28,936 nt of DNA, taken from an uncultured Woeseia sp. (GTDB taxonomy: Bacteria > Pseudomonadota > Gammaproteobacteria > Steroidobacterales > Woeseiaceae). The translations under genes and the position numbers were made by a program. A model generated the notes under the pieces. It worked only from the letters and a program-made list of their open reading frames with translations, made no database searches and was not told the DNA's origin. Shown here in pieces: positions 23,405 to 28,936 of the stretch (its first letter is position 1; each line of letters begins with the position of its first letter). The DNA lies in the NCBI GenBank assembly GCA_937925605.1, contig CALALV010000082.1:1-28936 (forward strand), written 5' to 3'.

Positions 23405-24622
23405 ATGCGAATTCTGAAACGCTGGCTGGCAATCACGGTCCTGACGCTCGGCTACGGCACTGCGCTGCTGGTAGCGAAGCTCCTGAAGTCGCCTGCCGCG
23501 CCGGCGCGACGCAGCGGGCGCATACTCGTCAACGGCACCTTTCACAATCCGAACTGGTTTTTCGCCCATCTCGAGCCGCTCGCCCGCTGCTCGGATTCGG
23601 AAGTCGTCCTGATCGCGGACGGACACACGGCCGAAATCGACAACCTGACACTCGTCGTACCTCCGCCGCTCGCGATGAAGCTGCTGTCCCGGGCCGGCGC
23701 CAAGTTCCTGTGGTCCGCCTGGTACGCGCTGCGGAACCGGCCCGACTTCTACATGGGCTACGCGATCTTCCCGGCGGCGACGACGGCCCTGCTGCTCGGC
23801 CGCCTGTTCAGGCGGCCAGCCTGTTTCCAGGTGACATCGGGCAAGCTCGAACTCGAAGGCGGCGGGTATCGCGCCGAAAACCGGATTCTCGCCGCGCTCG
23901 GCAAGCCCTCTCCGTGGATAGAGAAGCTGGCCCTCGCGCTGACCCGGGAATTCGAATTGCTGGTCGTGCGCGGGGGACGCGCCGAGCGCTACATCCGCGA
24001 TTTCGGCGGCCGCAACCGCATCGAGACGATCACGGGCAGCGTCGCGATGCCGGAAACCTGTCCACCGCCGGCGGAGCGGGAACACGACGTGGTTTTCGTC
24101 GGCCGCCTGACGGAACGCAAACGCCCTGACCGCTTTGTCGAGGTGATGCACCGGGTCCGGCAGCGCGTGCCCGGCGTGCGCGCGATCATGGTCGGCGACG
24201 GCCCGGATACGGCTGCCCTGCAGGCGCAGATCGCGGAACTCGGCCTGGTCGACAACGTGGAGCTGCTGGGCCTGCGCAGCGACGTGCTCGAGTTGAACCT
24301 GCGTTCGAAGATTTTCGCGCTGACGTCACGCTGGGAAGGCGTGTCGATAGCAATGCTCGAGGCGATGTCCTGCGCCACCGTTCCCGTCGTCAGCGACGTC
24401 GGCGACCTGCGCGACGTCGTGGCCCAGGGCGAGAACGGCTTCGTGTTCGATGAAGACGACCTGGATGCCTTCGCCGAAGCCATAGTCTCGCTGCTCGAGG
24501 ACCCGGGCAAGCTCGCGCGCCTGTCCGCCGCGGCGCGCCAGACCGTCGTCGAACGCTGCAGCCGCGAGGCCATTGCCGCGCGCTGGAGGCGTGCGCTGAG
24601 TTCGATGGGGGTCGTTGCCTAG
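23405..24622 (+). CDS. Glycosyltransferase family 4 (GT-B), third
   Basis: Predicted glycosyltransferase of 405 aa. The N-terminus starts with a basic, hydrophobic helix (ILKRWLAITVLTLGYGTALLV), which may anchor it to the membrane. NGTFHNPNWFF follows in the acceptor-side domain. The donor domain has HDVVFVGRLTERKRPDRFV, VRAIMVGDGP, VELLGLRSDVLEL, and the acidic signature SRWEGVSIAMLEAM. ATG 23405 is preferred over the upstream TTG because GGAG (23393-23396) sits 8 nt before it. It has its own promoter region and is followed by an intrinsic terminator, so it is a single-gene unit rather than part of the main operon. Confidence 0.92.
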   Translation: MRILKRWLAITVLTLGYGTALLVAKLLKSPAAPARRSGRILVNGTFHNPNWFFAHLEPLARCSDSEVVLIADGHTAEIDNLTLVVPPPLAMKLLSRAGAKFLWSAWYALRNRPDFYMGYAIFPAATTALLLGRLFRRPACFQVTSGKLELEGGGYRAENRILAALGKPSPWIEKLALALTREFELLVVRGGRAERYIRDFGGRNRIETITGSVAMPETCPPPAEREHDVVFVGRLTERKRPDRFVEVMHRVRQRVPGVRAIMVGDGPDTAALQAQIAELGLVDNVELLGLRSDVLELNLRSKIFALTSRWEGVSIAMLEAMSCATVPVVSDVGDLRDVVAQGENGFVFDEDDLDAFAEAIVSLLEDPGKLARLSAAARQTVVERCSREAIAARWRRALSSMGVVA

Positions 24623-24657
24623 CTGGCTGTTGAAAGACGCAGGTTTCGGCAGCCAGC
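24622..24657. repeat. 8-bp inverted repeat just after the GT4 stop
   Basis: GCTGGCTG (24622-24629) and CAGCCAGC (24650-24657) are perfect inverted copies with a 20-nt loop. No T-run follows on either strand, so it is not a typical intrinsic terminator. A second small hairpin, ATGGCT-GCA-AGCCAT, lies at 24688-24702. Both could shape the 3' ends of the convergent transcripts. Confidence 0.4.
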
Positions 24658-24743
24658 GGCCGGCACGGGGAAATGCCGACCTGCCCGATGGCTGCAAGCC
24701 ATGGAAAATGGGAGACGGCTGAAAACCACGCTTTCCGGTTGTC

Positions 24744-24771
24744 GCCGTCGGAGAGCCATGGACGGCTTTTT
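24744..24771 (+). terminator. Rho-independent terminator after the third GT4
   Basis: GCCGTC (24744-24749) pairs with GACGGC (24761-24766) across an 11-nt loop and is followed at once by TTTTT (24767-24771). It ends plus-strand transcription 120-150 nt beyond the GT4 stop, before the convergent beta-helix gene. An additional GACGGC at 24714-24719 could compete for the same GCCGTC arm. Confidence 0.65.
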
Positions 24772-24781
24772 CGACAGCCTG

Positions 24782-26332
24782 CTAGCGGCCGCCGACGATC
24801 GCCGGGCGTCGCAGGCTGGCGCCGTCGCCGAAGTCCTCGCGGAACGCCGCTTCCTGTTCGGCGATCATGCGCGCCGCGTGCTCGGCGACCTGTGGCTCGC
24901 GGTGCAGGGTCAGCGAGCCGTCGTCCGCCACGCGGATGGCCGGGTCACCGACCAGGTTGTCGTCGCGCTCGCTGACGTCGAAGCTGCCCGGCTTCGAGCG
25001 CCCGTTGCGTCCGCGGCCCCAGTGCACGCGGATATCGCCTTCGTCGTTCCAGAACTGGTTCATGCCGATCGTGCTGCGCGATGCGACCCGCCCGTTGATG
25101 CTGATCGCGCGCTGGCTGACGTTCGCGAACACGTTGCCGTGCACGTGGATGCCGAACTTGTCTCGCCAGTACTGGTCGATGCCGGTCGTCACGTCGTAGA
25201 TCACGTTGTCCAGTATGTACAGCGGATCCCCGTCCTTCTGCAGCGACAAGGCGCGGTTGTCGATATCGTGGATCGTGTTGCCGATGATCCAGGCGTCGCG
25301 GACTTCCTCGATGCGGATGCCCTGTTCGGAGTCGTAGATCCGGTTGTAGAGGATCCACGGGTGCTTCGGGGCCCCGTCGGAGCCGACAACGATCGCGCTG
25401 CCGTCGGAGCCGCTGGAGAAGGTGCCGCAGTAGCTGTTGTCGTCGAAGCACCACTCCGTGTCCGGGCGCGCCCGGCGATAGCCGTGCATCGTGTTCTCGG
25501 AGATCACGATGTACTTGCCGAATTTCAGGTCCACCGCGTTCTCGCGGTCGCTGTGCATCAGGTTACGGCCGACGAACACGCGGCGCGGCGGGTCCTTGCG
25601 GCAGCGATGGCAGAACTGCACGGCGTCGCCACCGTTATGGTGGTAGTAGTTGTCGACGATCCAGACGTCGCTCGAGCCGCGCGCGACGGTCGTGCCGTGC
25701 CGGTCATCGCCCGTATTGTGGTGCACGTGGTTCCTGTAGAAGACGATGTGCTCGCCGCCCAGGCCGGAGCCGTTCTTGTCGGGCTGGTTGCGGATCTCCA
25801 GGTTGCGCAAGGCGATATGGTGGCCGCCGGTGGATTCGCGGCCCGGCCCGCCGGTGCGCACGCTCGTGCCGACGAAGACCAGGTTCTCGACCACGACGTA
25901 GCTGCCGTCGAAACCGAAGGTGCTGGCGTCGCGAATCTCGGGGAAACCATTGCCGTCATCCACGCCGCGGATGAAGATCGGCCGCTCGCGGCTGCCGTTC
26001 GACGTCAGTACCGGCTTCGCTTCGGTCAGCACGTAGGGACCGCCGTGCACCTCGACGACCGCACCCGGGTCCGGAAGGCTGTCGGGCAGGGAGCAGCGCG
26101 GCTCCTCGGCCGTTGCCGGCCCCGAATCGCTGCACGCAGGGGCGGTATTGTCGACGTAGATCGTGTAGGGACCGTGGCCGCTGTCCCGATAGCCGGGCTC
26201 GCCGGCATAGCGTTCGTGCGAGTCGTGGATGCCGAATTCGGGTTCCGGAATGCCGATGGGCGGCGTCCAGGCCGCGGCGCCGGCCATGACCGGGGACAGC
26301 AGTATCGGGAAAAGCAGGCGGGCTGGTCTCAA
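24782..26332 (-). CDS. Secreted right-handed beta-helix protein (pectate-lyase-like fold)
   Basis: A 516-aa exported protein with a Sec signal peptide (about residues 1-21, ending GAAA). After about 90 residues including GPYTIYVDNTAPACSD, a long stretch (about 95-430) shows short beta-strand repeats with N, G, V, I and H turns, such as VENLVFVG, LRNLEIRN, VDNYYHHN, SENTMHGY and LDNVIYDV, typical of parallel beta-helix carbohydrate enzymes (lyases, epimerases, hydrolases). Catalytic residues cannot be assigned. Two Cys pairs (FCHRC and an ECS-like loop near DTEWCFDDNSYC) may form disulfides. The start is TTG 26332 with GGGGGAA upstream; the first internal ATG would remove most of the signal peptide. 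It follows the second sulfotransferase by 20 nt in the same orientation. It could cut, epimerise or bind the EPS; this is inference. Confidence 0.82.
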   Translation of the reverse strand: MRPARLLFPILLSPVMAGAAAWTPPIGIPEPEFGIHDSHERYAGEPGYRDSGHGPYTIYVDNTAPACSDSGPATAEEPRCSLPDSLPDPGAVVEVHGGPYVLTEAKPVLTSNGSRERPIFIRGVDDGNGFPEIRDASTFGFDGSYVVVENLVFVGTSVRTGGPGRESTGGHHIALRNLEIRNQPDKNGSGLGGEHIVFYRNHVHHNTGDDRHGTTVARGSSDVWIVDNYYHHNGGDAVQFCHRCRKDPPRRVFVGRNLMHSDRENAVDLKFGKYIVISENTMHGYRRARPDTEWCFDDNSYCGTFSSGSDGSAIVVGSDGAPKHPWILYNRIYDSEQGIRIEEVRDAWIIGNTIHDIDNRALSLQKDGDPLYILDNVIYDVTTGIDQYWRDKFGIHVHGNVFANVSQRAISINGRVASRSTIGMNQFWNDEGDIRVHWGRGRNGRSKPGSFDVSERDDNLVGDPAIRVADDGSLTLHREPQVAEHAARMIAEQEAAFREDFGDGASLRRPAIVGGR

Positions 26333-26352
26333 GGGATTCCCCCGGTTCGGTC

Positions 26353-27021
26353 TCAGCGCTTCTCGCCGAACTGGTAGCCGAACGTCTCTATGTCTTCGGC
26401 ATAGTAAGCGCTAATCAGTTCCCGCGTACGGTCATCGAAGTCGTCCGCGTAGAAGCTGCGCGACAAGGGGCTGCGATTCTTGACCAGGACCCGCGGGAGC
26501 TCGGCGGACGGCAGTCCCAGGCGCTCGGCCACGACGGCAAAGTCCTTCGCGATCGTTTCGAAGCGGCAGATGTAGTCCATCTCGATCTCACCATTCGCGG
26601 AGCGTAGCCAGTCGACCTGCGGCCGGAAGCGCTGGTGGATGCGCAGGCGTCCCTGCAGCAGGCTCTGCAGCCGCCCGGACAGGTTGCGGTGCAGGTAGTG
26701 GTCGGCGAATTCGGGCAGGCTCAGCTCGTGGCGTTTGCCGACGTAGCGGCCATTCCACCAGAGCGAGTGGAAGCGGTCCCAGGGATTGCGAACCACCGCA
26801 AACTTGAAGTATTCGCGCCACTTGTCTTCGCCGACCCACTGCCGGCACTGGCGCGCGGTCAGGTGCTTTTCTTCCCCGGTCACGACATTGACGTGCTCGC
26901 CGGTCGCCAGGTCGGTCGCGCCGGTATTGCGCTGCTCGACGGCGTCCAGAGCGACCTCGATGCTGCTGCCGGCAGTCTTGGTGATGTGGACGTATATCGC
27001 CTTGAGGGAGTGCGCGATCAT
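26353..27021 (-). CDS. Sulfotransferase, family-2 carbohydrate type
   Basis: A 222-aa PAPS-dependent sulfotransferase resembling carbohydrate sulfotransferases (Sulfotransfer_2-like). The 5'-phosphosulfate loop is HITKTAGSSI (residues 12-21, Lys15), and the 3'-phosphate motif is VVRNPWDRFHSLWW with Arg78 and Ser86. The RNPWDR form differs from the first sulfotransferase (QRDGRG), so these are different families rather than a duplication. ATG 27021 is chosen because it directly precedes the first beta-strand; an extension upstream in frame has low-complexity composition and would overlap the promoter. No signal peptide is seen. A good promoter lies about 95 nt upstream, and the beta-helix gene follows as its operon partner. 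Confidence 0.88.
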   Translation of the reverse strand: MIAHSLKAIYVHITKTAGSSIEVALDAVEQRNTGATDLATGEHVNVVTGEEKHLTARQCRQWVGEDKWREYFKFAVVRNPWDRFHSLWWNGRYVGKRHELSLPEFADHYLHRNLSGRLQSLLQGRLRIHQRFRPQVDWLRSANGEIEMDYICRFETIAKDFAVVAERLGLPSAELPRVLVKNRSPLSRSFYADDFDDRTRELISAYYAEDIETFGYQFGEKR

Positions 27022-27120
27022 GCGTGCTGAATCCGGTGCGGGCGACCGACGGGTCGCGTACGGAAAGGGCGCCGCGCACCCCCGATGCGGTCCGCTGGCG
27101 TGGCGGTCGAGCAGCGCGGA

Positions 27121-27149
27121 ATTGTAAAGGCGGGGCAGGCGGCATTCAA
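27121..27149 (-). promoter_or_regulatory. Sigma-70-type promoter for the sulfotransferase/beta-helix pair
   Basis: On the minus strand: -35 TTGAAT (27149-27144), a 17-nt spacer, and -10 TACAAT (27126-27121). The -10 matches consensus at 5 of 6 and the -35 at 4 of 6. Transcription would start near 27114, leaving about a 93-nt leader before ATG 27021. It sits in the 272-nt gap after tyrA, which holds no gene. CGGTCG/CGACCG near 27266-27284 forms a hairpin without a T-run. Confidence 0.5.
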
Positions 27150-27293
27150 CGACACAGGTCGCGTTCCTCAGCGTGCCCGCGCGCACGAACCGGGACGCCC
27201 GGTGCGCCGGCAGCAACGCGCCCGCCGGTCGGTCATCGGTATTCTGTCAAACTCCGCGCCCTGCCGGTCGTGCCCGGCGACCGCTGCGCCCGC

Positions 27294-28424
27294 TCAGCGG
27301 CCGAGCTTGCGCCGCGCGCGTGCGCCGCCGGCCGCCTCGCGCCGGCGCCCGGCGAAATAGCGCTGGCCTTCGTGCATCAGCGCCGTGAACGCGTCGCGGT
27401 CGCCGTTCGCGACGACCTCGCGCACGGTCGCCGCGGCATCGCACAGCGAATCGAGCGCCAGCAGCCCGTGGCGGTTGGCGTTCTGGATGTCGAAATAAAG
27501 GTCGGGGTTTTCACGCGCCACGGCCGCTGCGACCAGCAGCTGGGCGTCGAACGTCGTCGAGGACAGGCGGATCAGGCGCGCGGCAGTTTCGCCGCTGCGC
27601 GCAAGCGCCGTGAAGAAGGCGATGTTCAGTGCGTGCGAGAGGCCGAGGATGAACGCCACGACCCGGTCGTGCTCGTCGAGGCTCATGTCGAGCGTTTCGA
27701 CCATCGTGCCGGAGAACAGCGACTTCGCCGCCTCGGCGTCCGCCGGGTCGCCGGTGTCGACGACGATCAGGTGCCGGCCGGACAGCATGTCGGTGTCGGG
27801 GCCGAACATCGGGTGGATCGAGGCCACCCGGCAGCCGTTTGCGCGCAGCCGTTCGAGGCCGCGCGCGGCGGCGGTCTTGATCGAACTGATGTCGATCACG
27901 AGGCCGCGGGGCCGGCTCGCCGCAAGGCCCGTGAGTATTTCGTCGGTCAGCGTGAGCGGTGACGCAACGAGTACGAGGTCGTAGTCGACGCCGGCTTCCT
28001 GCCATGTCGCGAAGTTCTGCGGTCCGGGCTCGGCGGACGGGTCGGCGATGCTGACCGAGTAGCCCTTCGAGCGCAGGAACGCGACGAACCAGCGACCCAT
28101 CTTGCCCGCACCGCCGATGACCAGCGCCGACGCGTCGGCAACCGTGTCCAGGCTGGCGACGGCATCCCGTTCCTGGGTGGCCAGCGAGTGATGGATCAGG
28201 CGCTCCATCAGGTCGACGACGAACGCGGCGTCCAGTCCCAGCGTCTCGGCGTGTGCGACCGCCTGGTCGATCACGGTTTTCTCGCGCTCGTAGTCGCGCA
28301 GGGGCCGTCCGTCGCGGCTCTTGCTGCGCCCGATCTCGGCCACGATGTTCTGGCGTTGCGCAACGAGGTCGAGTATACGCCGGTCGACGTCGTCGAGTGC
28401 CTCGCGCAGGCCCGGTATGCTCAT
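27294..28424 (-). CDS. tyrA: Bifunctional chorismate mutase / prephenate dehydrogenase (T-protein)
   Basis: Two consecutive steps of tyrosine synthesis: chorismate to prephenate, then NAD-dependent oxidative decarboxylation to 4-hydroxyphenylpyruvate. In the 376-aa protein, residues 1 to about 88 form an AroQ-type chorismate mutase (ALDDVDRRILDLVAQR, conserved Lys35 and the RDYERE segment). From about 98 a Rossmann domain follows with GGAGKMG (104-110). The dehydrogenase region has DISSIKT, the catalytic HPMFGPD (His204) and the LSHALNI helix. Length matches the E. coli-type TyrA. The C-terminus is unusually rich in Arg, Gly and Ala. The ATG has GGGAG 5 nt upstream. It is a housekeeping gene marking the right boundary of the EPS region. 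Confidence 0.95.
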   Translation of the reverse strand: MSIPGLREALDDVDRRILDLVAQRQNIVAEIGRSKSRDGRPLRDYEREKTVIDQAVAHAETLGLDAAFVVDLMERLIHHSLATQERDAVASLDTVADASALVIGGAGKMGRWFVAFLRSKGYSVSIADPSAEPGPQNFATWQEAGVDYDLVLVASPLTLTDEILTGLAASRPRGLVIDISSIKTAAARGLERLRANGCRVASIHPMFGPDTDMLSGRHLIVVDTGDPADAEAAKSLFSGTMVETLDMSLDEHDRVVAFILGLSHALNIAFFTALARSGETAARLIRLSSTTFDAQLLVAAAVARENPDLYFDIQNANRHGLLALDSLCDAAATVREVVANGDRDAFTALMHEGQRYFAGRRREAAGGARARRKLGR

Positions 28425-28755
28425 GCCTACTCCCGCATTGCGTTATTCCGCGACGGGCGGGTCACCCGCGACGGCAGCGCTGGCACTGTGCAACGGGCCG
28501 GCGGTCATGGCAAGCGTCCCGGCCTTCATTGGCGGCGCTCGCAGTGTCAGAATGCGACCTGCGCCTGTTGCCTGACCCGGACGCCGGGAGTGTGATCCGG
28601 TTCGTGGCCGACAGGCGCCGCTTGGCGAATCATCTGGCGATCGACTCGGGGCATCGCCGGAGCCGGTATCTCCTGTGCGCCGCCCGGACCCGGGCGCGGC
28701 CCGGCGGGGGCGGCCGCACGTCCCCGACACCTGACGCAGGCAACGGGAGCCGTTC
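28425..28755. other. Gene-free gap between tyrA and the right-edge ORF
   Basis: A 331-nt stretch without a convincing coding sequence on either strand. It should hold the tyrA promoter (minus) and possibly one for the ORF at the right edge. GCGGGT-C-ACCCGC (about 28457-28469) is a perfect inverted repeat upstream of tyrA and could be an operator or stem. No clear -35/-10 pair was found; AATAAC on the minus strand near 28444 is a weak -10 candidate. Confidence 0.4.
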
Positions 28756-28936
28756 TTGGACAAGCTGGTCGTACCGGACAGCAGCACGCTGCTCAAGCTG
28801 CCCTACGACAGGTTGCGCGCGGGCTCGACGGCGCGCCGTTCGAAACTGTCGCGATCGCTCGACGACGCTTGCATCGGCCCTGCGCTCGCGGCCCTTCCCG
28901 CGACCGCGCGCGAGGCCGCGTGCCTCGCCGCCGTCG
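28756..28936 (+). CDS. Possible 5' end of an unidentified gene (partial)
   Basis: An open frame of 60 codons runs to the window edge from TTG 28756, with GGGAG (28745-28749) placed 6 nt before it. An in-frame TGA at 28732-28734 lies upstream, and no ATG or GTG is available in between. The translation starts LDKLVVPDSSTLLKLPYDRL and continues Ala/Arg-rich. I do not recognise a family. The good ribosome-site spacing and codon pattern make it plausible, but the TTG start and short visible length keep it tentative. Confidence 0.4.
   Translation, partial: MDKLVVPDSSTLLKLPYDRLRAGSTARRSKLSRSLDDACIGPALAALPATAREAACLAAV

Noticed and set aside
26236..26256. IPEP motif in the beta-helix protein as a possible PEP-CTERM signal
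   Set aside because: It is near the N-terminus, just after the signal peptide; the C-terminus has no PEP motif, hydrophobic helix or basic tail.
24701..26377. Long plus-strand open frame opposite the beta-helix gene
   Set aside because: Repetitive V/A/D/H composition mirrors the beta-helix gene; the minus strand has a signal peptide and a coherent fold.
27245..27250. Perfect TTGACA on the minus strand in the tyrA-sulfotransferase gap
   Set aside because: No -10-like hexamer 15-19 nt downstream; the TTGAAT/TACAAT pair at 27121-27149 is complete.
28481..28490. TGGCAC resembling a sigma-54 -24 element
   Set aside because: The GC doublet is not at the required spacing from GG, so it does not make a -24/-12 promoter.
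28443..28796. Minus-strand open frame of about 117 codons upstream of tyrA
   Set aside because: Arg/Ser/Pro/Gly-rich translation without a recognisable domain; it crosses the palindrome and overlaps the better-supported plus-strand start at 28756.

Overview
This is a high-GC (roughly two-thirds by eye), gene-dense chromosomal window. It is dominated by an exopolysaccharide (EPS) biosynthesis and export locus of the XrtA/PEP-CTERM (exosortase A) type. Such loci occur in Gram-negative, biofilm-forming Pseudomonadota. The lipoproteins, the outer-membrane beta-barrel and the chorismate mutase-prephenate dehydrogenase fusion (TyrA) point to a proteobacterium, most likely a gammaproteobacterium from an aquatic or sediment habitat. 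The species cannot be named from the sequence alone.

Layout. (i) 1-2006, minus strand: wecB (UDP-GlcNAc 2-epimerase), then a secreted SGNH-type hydrolase that runs to the window edge. (ii) 2276-5395, plus strand: the sensor kinase prsK and an unusual 'DYELFFG' polysaccharide deacetylase. (iii) 5642-22680, plus strand: a 13-gene run with overlapping or nearly touching ends. Its order is xrtA (fused to EpsI), prsT, export lipoprotein, chain-length determinant, tyrosine autokinase, outer-membrane beta-barrel, initiating phosphoglycosyltransferase, NodB-type deacetylase, GT4, WecG/TagA-type transferase, sulfotransferase, Wzx-like flippase, GT4. (iv) 22668-24622: an unrecognised P-loop protein (minus) and a third GT4 (plus), divergent from an AT-rich, palindromic promoter region. 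(v) 24782-27021, minus: a second, different sulfotransferase followed by a secreted beta-helix protein. (vi) 27294-28424, minus: tyrA, the first housekeeping gene on the right. A possible new gene begins at the right edge.

How it fits together (inference from families): WecB supplies UDP-ManNAc. The phosphoglycosyltransferase loads the first sugar on undecaprenyl phosphate, and the GT4 and WecG/TagA enzymes extend it. The deacetylases and sulfotransferases modify the chain. The flippase moves it across the inner membrane, and the chain-length protein with its kinase, the export lipoprotein and the outer-membrane barrel handle length control and export. XrtA, PrsT and PrsK tie the locus to PEP-CTERM protein sorting. 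No polymerase (Wzy), O-antigen ligase, PrsR response regulator, XrtA-associated ATPase or PEP-CTERM substrate is visible in the window.

The points most worth a second look are two sulfotransferases of different families (a probable sulfated EPS), the unidentified P-loop protein, and the mirror-image promoter/operator at 23293-23337. I saw no tRNA, rRNA, CRISPR array or insertion sequence.
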